A DNA stretch of 10,440 bases from Acidobacteriota bacterium (GCA_003165615.1 PLWR01000246.1:1-10440), one strand, 5' to 3'. Counted from the stretch's first letter, positions 1 to 5,804 are shown. Notes: a model not told the origin generated them from the sequence alone. Numbers and translations are program-made.

Positions 1-153
1 TTATTTACGGATAAGCTCTAAGTGCCGGGATTGGGGATTAGGGGCCTGGGGTTAGGGGCATCCAACTCTCTACAATTCTAGACTATGAATCACGCTCTCC
101 GAACCCCGTATTCCGAAGCCCGAATCCCTAACCCTAATCCCTAACTCCTGATT
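1..153. repeat. Intergenic G-rich/C-rich telomere-like inverted tracts
   Basis: No gene is seen in this stretch. The plus strand has five G-runs with short loops at about 28-58 (GGGA, TTGGGG, ATTAGGGG, CCTGGGG, TTAGGGG). A complementary C-rich tract has CCC at 119-121, 126-128, 132-134 and 139-141, with CCCTAA-like spacing. The two tracts face each other as a loose inverted repeat and each fits a G3+N1-7 quadruplex pattern, one per strand. The second tract lies just downstream of the ccsA stop on the minus strand, so it may act as a 3' structure or transcription end. It could equally be neutral low-complexity intergenic sequence. Confidence 0.45.
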
Positions 154-984
154 TCAAGGCATTTCCCGCAACTTCGGAATGTACCCGTGCTCCCCACTCA
201 ACAGGCTGATGCCCACGAACGTTACGAGAATGGCTGCGAAGCCGAAGATCGCGATGTAGGCAGCGCGCCGCCCACGCCACCCGCCGCTGACACGAGCGGA
301 AAACAGGACTAAATAGATCAACCACGTGACCATGGCAGCCAGAATTTTCGGATCGAATTCCCAAGGGCCCTTCCACGTGCGGCTCGCCCAGATGAACCCG
401 GTAAGTATCCCGATGCTTAAGAAGGGGAGCCCCAATACTAGTGAGCGATAGTAGATTTCATCGCAGACCTTCAGCGAGGGCAAGCGATAGTAAAATCCCC
501 GCGGTTGTTTCGATTTCAGCTCGTGCTCCTGAATGAGATACATGACGGCGGCAACGAAGGTCAGGAACAGGGCCGTGTAACCGAGGAAAATGGAACTGAT
601 GTGGACCAGCAACCAGCCGCCCCGAAAGGCCGAGGAATCAAAGGACCCTGGCGGACGTAGCGCGGAGATCAGCGTGAGCAGGAAGACGAGCGGCAGCATG
701 AACAGGCCCAGGGAAACAATGCGGTAGCGCAGATACACGAAGAAAAAGGCGAGGGTCACCAGGAAGGCATAAAACGACAGGGCGCTGCGGACATCCGTAA
801 CCGGCAGGCGATGAAGGCGCGCGGCTTCAATCGCCAATGCCCCCGCATGTGCTACCAGGCCGATTCCCAGCGCCCCCAGGGAAGCGGGCGAAAGCGACGG
901 CCGCCGCCGCACTACGGAGGGGACAATGAGCAAGATTCCCAGGGCATAAAACGCGAGCGCCATCCACAGGCAGGCATCGTGCAT
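154..984 (-). CDS. ccsA: HemX/CcsA-type cytochrome c assembly membrane protein
   Basis: This 276-residue polytopic membrane protein belongs to the CcmC/CcsA/HemX heme-handling superfamily. Such proteins move heme for c-type cytochrome maturation or modulate heme synthesis. About eight membrane segments are visible, near residues 5-24, 36-52, 67-87, 92-109, 125-150, 182-201, 213-231 and 242-262. A WKGPWEFDPK segment (residues 204-213) is a degenerate form of the family's Trp-rich WxxYWxWDPKE heme-handling loop. His46 and His128 lie near predicted helices and are candidate heme ligands. The start was set at 984, not the upstream in-frame start at 1053: GGGAG sits 5 bases before this ATG, and an extended -10 promoter lies between the two candidates. 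HemX versus CcsA cannot be settled because no hemA or resB neighbour is visible. The family call is firm; the exact role is inferred. Confidence 0.85.
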   Translation of the reverse strand: MHDACLWMALAFYALGILLIVPSVVRRRPSLSPASLGALGIGLVAHAGALAIEAARLHRLPVTDVRSALSFYAFLVTLAFFFVYLRYRIVSLGLFMLPLVFLLTLISALRPPGSFDSSAFRGGWLLVHISSIFLGYTALFLTFVAAVMYLIQEHELKSKQPRGFYYRLPSLKVCDEIYYRSLVLGLPFLSIGILTGFIWASRTWKGPWEFDPKILAAMVTWLIYLVLFSARVSGGWRGRRAAYIAIFGFAAILVTFVGISLLSGEHGYIPKLREMP

Positions 985-1017
985 AAGGGCTCCCAAGCAA
1001 TCGCGGCAAACCTGAGA

Positions 1018-1026
1018 ATTATAACA
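1018..1026 (-). promoter_or_regulatory. Extended -10 promoter of the ccsA-like gene
   Basis: On the minus strand the bases read TGTTATAAT, a perfect -10 hexamer (1023-1018) with the TG extension of extended -10 promoters. No good -35 element is found at 16-18 bp, which is typical for this class. The expected transcript start is near 1011, giving a leader of about 27 bases with a ribosome-binding site. The gene is therefore probably transcribed independently of the upstream reductase operon. Confidence 0.6.
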
Positions 1027-1098
1027 TCCCTGCTGTGCGGGTCCGCTGGACAAGTCTGTTTATTAAAAGCCGCAGGGAAAGTGAATCGGAAATCGTCG

Positions 1099-1132
1099 GG
1101 GGAAAAGCTGCGCCTGCATCAGCCGATTCCCC
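1099..1132 (-). terminator. Hairpin after the unknown-function gene
   Basis: Immediately after the stop codon at 1133 the sequence folds into a two-part stem: GGGGAA/TTCCCC (1099-1104 with 1127-1132) and GCTG/CAGC (1107-1110 with 1120-1123). No U-run follows on the minus strand, so it is at best a weak or factor-assisted terminator, or a 3' stabilising hairpin for the reductase operon. Confidence 0.35.
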
Positions 1133-1735
1133 TCATCTTTGGTAGAACGTAGGGACCTGTGAATTCAAATTGTTCAGCAATGCCGCAGTGTCAAACGATT
1201 GGGATGTTCGCACGCGAATGGAAAACAGGCTGCGGGGGTCCTGTGGGTACGACGCCGTGTATTCGCTCTCCCCAAATAGTGTCGAAAAGAGAGTACGGAA
1301 ATCCGAATCGGTTGCCGCGCGGGTCTCCGGCGTATTGGGGGCCAGAAGGCGATCGTTTAGGAATAATTCAATCTCACGGCCATGGAACTGAATCTTGCCG
1401 GCCAGGCTTGGCTCTGTCTCCAGACGCCGGCAGGCAGCCAAAGCCGCTTGTGTTGCCTGAACCAGACGATCCTGGTTGGTTCCCTTCAAGGGCGCTTTGC
1501 GATTGTAGCGGACACCCAGCCGGTCGCCGGTGTTATCAAGGCTATAGTTGCCCTCGTGGCCTATCAAAACCACTCCCGGACCGGAATGGACGTGCCGATA
1601 GTCCGCGACATCCAGCAGGAGTTCGCCGGCGGCCTTATTTTGAATCCAGTGGTGAAAGACTGGAATCAAGTCCGCGAGGTCAAATTCCTCCGTATTCTTC
1701 ACGAAGAGCTTTACGTTAACGTGCTGAAATTCCAT
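1133..1735 (-). CDS. Conserved protein of unknown function, sulfite reductase operon
   Basis: The predicted product is a 200-residue soluble protein with no signal peptide and no membrane segment. I do not recognise a named domain. The segment from about residue 8 to 80 (FHHWIQNK, LLLDVADYRHVHSGPGV, IGHEGNYSLDN) has the feel of a conserved family; I recall similar proteins beside nitrite/sulfite reductases, but only from memory. A GGAG-containing purine stretch lies about 11 bases before the ATG. The gene starts 117 bases after the reductase stop, in the same direction, and no promoter is evident between them, so it probably shares the attenuated transcript. A role tied to the reductase (assembly, electron donor or siroheme supply) is inference only. 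His-rich stretches (HVHSG, FHH) could bind metal but prove nothing. Confidence 0.75.
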   Translation of the reverse strand: MEFQHVNVKLFVKNTEEFDLADLIPVFHHWIQNKAAGELLLDVADYRHVHSGPGVVLIGHEGNYSLDNTGDRLGVRYNRKAPLKGTNQDRLVQATQAALAACRRLETEPSLAGKIQFHGREIELFLNDRLLAPNTPETRAATDSDFRTLFSTLFGESEYTASYPQDPRSLFSIRVRTSQSFDTAALLNNLNSQVPTFYQR

Positions 1736-1759
1736 GGGCTCGAATTCTCTCCTCTTGCA

Positions 1760-1886
1760 GGCTGATGAAAAAGTCGTCGCGACGCCCTCTGTAGCGCCGG
1801 CATCTTGCCGGCTCTTAGTGAATTCAATGGAGTTGCCGGCTGGAAGCCGGCGTTACGACAGCGCTCCAAAGACTTTTTCATCAGCC
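1760..1886. repeat. Palindromic MITE-like element at the reductase 3' end
   Basis: Outer arms GGCTGATGAAAAAGTC (1760-1775) and its exact reverse complement (1871-1886) enclose inner arms at 1791-1812 and 1835-1856, which pair at 18 of 22 positions and carry the GTAGCGCCGGC/GCCGGCGTTAC cores. The loop is 1813-1834. The whole 127-base unit could fold as one long hairpin. The right half overlaps the reductase gene and encodes its last ten residues and stop. No clear target-site duplication is seen. It is probably a non-autonomous palindromic repeat; its copy number elsewhere cannot be seen from this window. Confidence 0.7.
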
Positions 1887-4144
1887 GGATAGGCTACTGT
1901 TACGGCCCCCAACCGGTTATAGCAGGCGTGGGAAGCGTCAATAAACAACTGGGCTTCATCAATCAGGAAGCGAGCTGAGTCTGGGTTGGCCGGCTTACTA
2001 GACGATTCGTGGGCCGCGAACAAGTACTGAGCGAATTTTCCACCCGCAAATGAATCGAAAAACTTCTGGGTGTCATAAAAGCGGATGGTGAATTCCCGGA
2101 CGATCCGGTCTGGATCGTCGGGCACGTCCCGGAGTTCCAGCTTCACCAGCGCCTTGGCCGCGTGGATCATCGCCAGATACGCGGTTCGAGCCGATTGCTG
2201 GAAGTTGCCTTTCTCCAGATCCACCTGTGCCTCGAAGACCTCGCGCTCGGCCGCGGCGAGATCGAACTCAATCGCCGAAACAACTTCTCCAGCGCATTCA
2301 CCCACACCCAGGTCGCCCAAACTGTATTCGCGCGGGTCACCCCAGTCGCGGAAGAACGACCGGTCAGCATGATCGGCAGGCAGCCGGGTGAGATCTTCCA
2401 GCAGGCCTTTGATTTCCACCTTCCCGATGCGTTTGACGAAATCCTTAAAACTCTCCCCACTCGTGCGATGGGCCACATAGCGATCCGTCAAGCGCGTCAC
2501 AACTTGGGGAATATTCCTGGATGGGACCGCCACCACGGGCAGGCCGTACGACCCGGCGTTGCTCTCCCACTCTCCCCCCAGAACTACCTGGAAGTGAGGA
2601 ACCGCGTAGCCGGCCATCTTGCGGCTGACGCCGTACAAACCGAGGTCGGCCACGTGATGCTGGCCGCAACTATTGAAGCAGCCGCTGATCTTGATGTGCA
2701 GGTTCTGCACCGCCGCGTCCATGGCAAAACTTTTTTCCGCGAGCCGGTTGCGCAGTTCCGCTGCCAGGCCTCGCGAGGAGGAGATGCCAAGTTTGCAGGT
2801 GTCCGTTCCGGGGCAGGTGACGATATCCACGATGGTTCCAGCCCCCGGCTCTCCCAAACCCACGGCATTCAAAGCTTCGTAGATGTCCACCAGGTCACGG
2901 TTGCTGACCCAACGGATAACGAAGTTCTGTTCGACGGTCGTGCGGATCGTCTCACGCGTAAATCGTCGCACAATCTCGGCGAGGTTGCGGAGTTGGCTCG
3001 CGGTGATGTCCCCCAGGGGAAGCGTGACCGTGATCGTGGAATACCCTTCCTGGCGCTGGGGCCGCACGTTCGTGGTTCGCCAATGCTCGAAAGCCCTGGA
3101 AGTCGCTAACGGAGTCTCCCCCGGTGTGTGCAGCGGTTTCTCTTCGAATGCCTTTGCGGTCTCCAAATACTCCGCCCATCTCGGGTCAGGAGGAAGAGTG
3201 CGGCGCTCTTCCCAAACCAATCCCTTGAATTTTTCTATTCCCAGATCGTGAATCAGAAATTTGATGCGAGCCCGATTGCGATTCTTTTTTTCTCCCAATC
3301 GCGTGAATACGCGGGCGATCGATTGGGCGATCGGCCCCAGTTCTTCCGGAGGCAGGAAGGGGTGGAACAATTTCGCCTGATAAGGTACGGTACCCAGTCC
3401 TCCACCCACGTATACGGCGAAACCGCGCACTTCCTTTCCGTCTTCGGTGCGCGTGACACCCACCAATCCCAAGTCGTGCATGTTGGCAAGTCCGCAGGCA
3501 TGTTGCACGCAGCCGCTGAAGGAGGGTTTGAATTTCCGGCCGAAGCTCTGGCAGTCCGGGTGGCCGAGAAGGAAGCGTGAAAGCGCCCGGGCGTAAGGGG
3601 TGACATCGAAAACTTCATCCTGGCAAACGCCGGCGAAGGGGCAGGCGGTAACATTTCTCACCGCGTTCCCGCAAGCTTCGCGGGTGGTGATTTTCGCGGC
3701 GGCCAGGCGGCGCATGATGGTCGGCGTATCATCAATGTGTACGTAATGAAGCTGAACGTCCTGACGAGTTGTGACGTGAGCGATTCCGTCAGAGTACTCT
3801 TCCGCAAGTTCCGCTAGGGTTTCGAGTTGCGCGGCGTTCAGGCCTCCGGCGGGAATCTTGATACGCTGCATGCCGGGAGCATCCCAGAGGGTGTGAGGCC
3901 CTTTGGTCAAACGCCCGGAGGGATAGGCGAACTCCTGCACCCTTTTGCCGTCGTGCCGCTGACCATTGTCGTAGCGTTGGCCGTACACACCCCGGCGCAA
4001 TCGCGTTTCCGCGATCAGGCGCTCGTCGAGCTTCCCTTGCTTTCTCAGACCCAACTCCGTTTCGAAGACGTCAACTTCGTGGGCCAGGTCTGCCGGCAAC
4101 TTGCCGGAGAGGTTTTCCTTCCAAAGCGGGTTCGAGGCTTTCAT
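1853..4144 (-). CDS. Ferredoxin-type assimilatory sulfite (nitrite) reductase with HEPN-like C-terminus
   Basis: This 763-residue siroheme/[4Fe-4S] enzyme would reduce sulfite to sulfide (or nitrite to ammonia) by six electrons in the cytoplasm, probably from ferredoxin. The two-fold NiR/SiR repeat is visible. The first half has TTRQDVQLH (Arg127), Arg163 and the RKFK siroheme/anion-binding motif (203-206). The second half has the cluster cysteines C444-x5-C450 and C489-x3-C493. The first half also keeps cysteines in equivalent places (C168-x5-C174, C212-x4-C217). After the catalytic core (to about 600), residues 622-745 form a helical region with ARTAYLAMIHAAKALVKLE, resembling HEPN domains. 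The last ten residues (ADEKVFGALS) are encoded by a palindromic repeat. The ATG at 4144 has GGAG ten bases upstream. Sequence alone does not separate nitrite from sulfite reductase; the Cys-codon leader in front favours sulfite. Family call is firm; substrate is moderately sure. Confidence 0.92.
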   Translation of the reverse strand: MKASNPLWKENLSGKLPADLAHEVDVFETELGLRKQGKLDERLIAETRLRRGVYGQRYDNGQRHDGKRVQEFAYPSGRLTKGPHTLWDAPGMQRIKIPAGGLNAAQLETLAELAEEYSDGIAHVTTRQDVQLHYVHIDDTPTIMRRLAAAKITTREACGNAVRNVTACPFAGVCQDEVFDVTPYARALSRFLLGHPDCQSFGRKFKPSFSGCVQHACGLANMHDLGLVGVTRTEDGKEVRGFAVYVGGGLGTVPYQAKLFHPFLPPEELGPIAQSIARVFTRLGEKKNRNRARIKFLIHDLGIEKFKGLVWEERRTLPPDPRWAEYLETAKAFEEKPLHTPGETPLATSRAFEHWRTTNVRPQRQEGYSTITVTLPLGDITASQLRNLAEIVRRFTRETIRTTVEQNFVIRWVSNRDLVDIYEALNAVGLGEPGAGTIVDIVTCPGTDTCKLGISSSRGLAAELRNRLAEKSFAMDAAVQNLHIKISGCFNSCGQHHVADLGLYGVSRKMAGYAVPHFQVVLGGEWESNAGSYGLPVVAVPSRNIPQVVTRLTDRYVAHRTSGESFKDFVKRIGKVEIKGLLEDLTRLPADHADRSFFRDWGDPREYSLGDLGVGECAGEVVSAIEFDLAAAEREVFEAQVDLEKGNFQQSARTAYLAMIHAAKALVKLELRDVPDDPDRIVREFTIRFYDTQKFFDSFAGGKFAQYLFAAHESSSKPANPDSARFLIDEAQLFIDASHACYNRLGAVTVAYPADEKVFGALS

Positions 4145-4158
4145 TCTGAGTGCACTCC

Positions 4159-4201
4159 AAAAATAAAAAACCCCACTGCCGGGTTTGTCTCCGACGGTGG
4201 G
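4159..4201 (-). terminator. Intrinsic terminator (attenuator) in the sulfite reductase leader
   Basis: On the minus strand CCCACCGTCGG (4201-4191) pairs with CCGGCAGTGGG (4182-4172), 11 positions with one C.A mismatch and one G.U pair, loop of 8 bases. It is followed directly by a U-tract TTTTTTATTTTT (4170-4159). The reductase ribosome-binding site follows at once (GGAG at 4158-4155). The neighbouring gene on the other side is divergent, so the only transcript it can stop is the reductase's own leader. That placement marks it as an attenuator. Confidence 0.85.
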
Positions 4202-4256
4202 TTGGAATCAGGTCGTTTTGATTAACGCGCTGTTAAGCCATCCCCCCACACACCGG
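4191..4256 (-). promoter_or_regulatory. Candidate antiterminator pairing (regions 2 and 3)
   Basis: Region 2, CCGGTGTGTGGG (4256-4245, codons 19-22 of the leader peptide), can pair with all 11 bases of region 3, CCCACCGTCGG (4201-4191, the 5' arm of the terminator), with a single bulged U and two G.U pairs. Forming 2:3 excludes the terminator. Region 1, CATCCTCC (4302-4295), can in turn pair with GGGGGATG (4246-4239), which would mask region 2 when no ribosome is present. A ribosome waiting at Cys codons 12-14 would leave region 2 free; one at the stop codon would cover it. Pairings were found by eye, without folding energies. Confidence 0.7.
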
Positions 4257-4310
4257 CACTGGCACCATACAACAACAATTGGCCACGCCGAGTTGGAGGA
4301 TGCGTACCAT
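4233..4310 (-). CDS. Polycysteine leader peptide of the sulfite reductase attenuator
   Basis: A 25-codon reading frame starts with ATG at 4310 and ends with TAA at 4235-4233. It contains three consecutive TGT Cys codons (codons 12-14, 4277-4269; peptide context ANCCCM) and a fourth at codon 21. Cysteine is normally rare, so four in 25 residues, three in a row, ahead of a terminator and a sulfite reductase is a specific signal. The peptide itself probably has no function; its translation would report cysteinyl-tRNA supply. There is no Shine-Dalgarno sequence, but the predicted transcript start is only about 3-6 bases upstream, so translation would be leaderless or nearly so. An in-frame upstream ATG at 4442 would lie outside the transcript, so 4310 is preferred. 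Confidence 0.8.
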   Translation of the reverse strand: MVRILQLGVANCCCMVPVPVCGGMA

Positions 4311-4322
4311 GGGTGAATAATT

Positions 4323-4351
4323 AGGATAAATTGTCTGGTCCGGGAAGTCAA
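4323..4351 (-). promoter_or_regulatory. Promoter of the sulfite reductase operon
   Basis: On the minus strand TTGACT (4351-4346) and TATCCT (4328-4323) are separated by exactly 17 bases, a good sigma-70-type pair. The predicted start is near 4316-4314, just before the leader-peptide ATG at 4310. The resulting leader is about 170 bases and holds the short reading frame, the antiterminator and the terminator. Confidence 0.65.
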
Positions 4352-4365
4352 CGCGAAATCGGGTG

Positions 4366-4528
4366 GTGGTGTCATTTGCGAGACACGGGCGCTCCAAGGC
4401 GTCGTCATTCCCGCGCAGGCGGGAATCCACTCCGCAAGCCACTGGAAAAGCGCCGCCTACAGACTGGATTCCCGCCTGCGCGGGAATGACCGGTGTTTCG
4501 AAAGGGTTCCCATTTCAATTGACACCAC
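4366..4528. mobile_element. dRS3-like paired palindromic repeat with short TIRs
   Basis: A perfect 26-base inverted repeat (4404-4429 and 4465-4490, spacer 35 bases) has arms that each contain ATTCCC-N8-GGGAAT, the pattern of dRS3-type repeats known from Neisseria and of similar repeats elsewhere. Outside these, GTGGTGTCATTTG (4366-4378) and CAATTGACACCAC (4516-4528) are inverted copies (12 of 13). The 12-base direct repeat ACGCGAAATCGG flanks the unit at 4351-4362 and 4530-4541, three and one bases outside the TIRs. It has no coding capacity and looks like a MITE-type insertion placed between two divergent promoters. The rest of the 4145-4540 gap is the reductase leader and promoter. Confidence 0.6.
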
Positions 4529-4558
4529 TACGCGAAATCGGTGATCCCCAGTCCAGAT

Positions 4559-4587
4559 TTGATGAATCCCGTGGGTCTTGATATGAT
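4559..4587 (+). promoter_or_regulatory. Promoter of the acetyltransferase-FMN reductase pair
   Basis: TTGATG (4559-4564) and TATGAT (4582-4587) are spaced by 17 bases. The predicted start is near 4594, about 10 bases before the ATG at 4604. This supports 4604 as the start over the in-frame ATGs at 4541, 4583 and 4586, which lie inside or before the promoter. Confidence 0.5.
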
Positions 4588-4603
4588 GGCCGGGACCAAA
4601 ACT

Positions 4604-5152
4604 ATGTCAACGCCTATCACCCCCATCACGCAGGGAAAGCCGCGCCCGCAATTGCAGGTTCGGGCGGCGGAGGAACGTGATACTCACCACATCGCGCGAA
4701 TTTATATGCAGGCCACCCAGGATCACCTGGCGACATTTGAACATTTCCTGGTTACTCCCGAGGAGCGCACGCGTTGGGTGACGGAACACTCCGGGAAATA
4801 CCCGCTGCTGGTGGCGGAACTGAACGGGCGGGTCTTAGGGTGGGCGTCACTCAGCCCTTATCAAGTGCGGCCGCGCATCCAGGGCATCGCCGAACTGCTC
4901 ATCTATATCGATCGCGATTACCGGCGGCACGGGGTGGGCAGGGAATTAATGCGCGCCATTCAAGCCGCGGGGCGAAAGGAAGGGCACCACAAACTGATTG
5001 GCAGATTTGTAGCTCACAATGACGCCGGCCGCACGCTTTGCCGCATGAACGGCTGGAGAGAAGTGGGAGTCCACGAAAAACACACGCTCCTGGAGGGCCG
5101 CTGGCACGACGTCGTGGTGGTCGAGTTCCTCATTACGGAAAACCTTACGTAA
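4604..5152 (+). CDS. GNAT N-acetyltransferase, phosphinothricin acetyltransferase-like
   Basis: This 182-residue enzyme of the GNAT fold would transfer an acetyl group from acetyl-CoA to an amine in the cytoplasm. Its closest recognisable type is the PAT/Bar/YwnH group. Family marks are the N-terminal VRAAEERDTHHIARIY segment, the first acceptor-side helix with ATFEHF, LGWASLSPY (78-86), and IYIDRDYRRHGVGREL (100-115), where RRHGVG is the acetyl-CoA pyrophosphate loop. The end, FVAHNDAGRTLCRMNGW followed by HEKHTLLEGRWHDVV, is typical of this group. Natural substrates of chromosomal PAT-like enzymes are often methionine sulfone/sulfoximine or other amino acids; the true substrate is not predictable here. 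It ends 17 bases before the start of the FMN reductase frame, so the two are probably co-transcribed. The start choice is moderately sure. Confidence 0.88.
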   Translation: MSTPITPITQGKPRPQLQVRAAEERDTHHIARIYMQATQDHLATFEHFLVTPEERTRWVTEHSGKYPLLVAELNGRVLGWASLSPYQVRPRIQGIAELLIYIDRDYRRHGVGRELMRAIQAAGRKEGHHKLIGRFVAHNDAGRTLCRMNGWREVGVHEKHTLLEGRWHDVVVVEFLITENLT

Positions 5153-5169
5153 ATGGAGGGAAAGCGCAC

Positions 5170-5753
5170 ATGAACACGCCAATGACCATTTGGGAATCGC
5201 CGGGAGTCTTCGCAAGGCCTCGCTGAATCGCGCTGCGCTGCGGGCCGCTCAAAAACTGGCCCCTGAAGGGGTGAGCATCGAGATCTTCGACCTCGAGGGG
5301 ATTCCGCCCTTCAATCAAGATGTGGAAGCGGACCCGCCGGAACGCGTTGTGGAATTCAAGCAGTGCATTCGCGCCGCAGATGCCATCCTTATGGTTACGC
5401 CGGAGTACAACTACTCCATCCCCGGGGTTCTCAAGAACGCCATCGACTGGGCTTCCCGGCCATACGGCGATAGCGCCTGGGAGGGCAAGCCCGTGGCCAT
5501 CATGGGCGCTTCCGTCGGCCCGCTGGGGACATCGCGCGCCCAATATCATTTGCGACAGGTATTCGTATTTCTGAACATGTTTGCGCTGAATAGGCCGGAA
5601 GTCATGATTGCCAACGCCACCCGGCGCTTTGACGAAAATGGCAACCTCACGGACGAGGATACGAAAGCGCACATTCAAAAACTACTGGCAGCCCTGGTGG
5701 CGTGGGTTGAGCATCATGAGGGCGGCCGGCAGGCCACGGCCGCAAGTTCGTAA
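5170..5753 (+). pseudogene. NADPH-dependent FMN reductase, frameshifted after codon 7
   Basis: This is a flavodoxin-like quinone/FMN reductase of the ChrR/YieF/SsuE superfamily, which uses NAD(P)H to reduce bound FMN, quinones or metals. Visible marks are the FMN-phosphate loop GSLRKASLNR, the PEYNYSIPGVLKNAIDW flavin-binding segment, and GASVGPLGTSRAQYHLRQ. A GGAGGG site at 5154-5159 precedes ATG 5170, which reads MNTPMTI and then shifts: the family's expected ILGIAGS continues one frame over, from TTG at 5190. One base, most simply a T in the ATTTGGG run at 5188-5194, seems missing. As written, the ATG frame stops near 5224. Translation from TTG 5190 would give 187 residues lacking most of the first beta strand; the repaired protein would have 194. 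It may be a sequencing error, a real mutation, or a gene using the TTG start. The rest of the gene is intact. Confidence 0.8.
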
Positions 5754-5779
5754 GCGCGGGACAGTGCAGAATCCGTCGA

Positions 5780-5797
5780 CCCCACCTTGGGATGGGG
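5780..5797. terminator. Small hairpin between convergent genes
   Basis: CCCCA (5780-5784) and TGGGG (5793-5797) enclose an 8-base loop between the convergent FMN reductase and membrane-protein genes, which end 51 bases apart. There is no T-run on either side, so a bidirectional terminator role is only a guess from position. Confidence 0.25.
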
Positions 5798-5804
5798 CAG
5801 CGCG

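Noticed and set aside
2162..3109. A 315-codon plus-strand open frame
   Set aside because: It is antisense to the sulfite/nitrite reductase, whose motifs are unmistakable on the other strand; no ribosome-binding site or domain supports it.
4141..4360. A SAM or other metabolite riboswitch ahead of the reductase
   Set aside because: No known aptamer motif is recognisable, whereas the Cys-codon frame and the alternative pairings account for the leader.
4233..4442. A 69-codon frame that extends the Cys leader peptide upstream
   Set aside because: The extra part reads through the promoter and the palindromic repeat; a transcript from 4316 would contain only the 25-codon version.
4404..4490. The 26-base inverted repeat as a CRISPR fragment or transcription terminator
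   Set aside because: There are only two copies, in opposite orientation, with a single 35-base spacer and no T-run; it fits a dRS3-like paired palindrome better.
5145..5678. A 177-codon minus-strand open frame opposite the FMN reductase
   Set aside because: It lies opposite conserved flavodoxin-like motifs and has no family features of its own.
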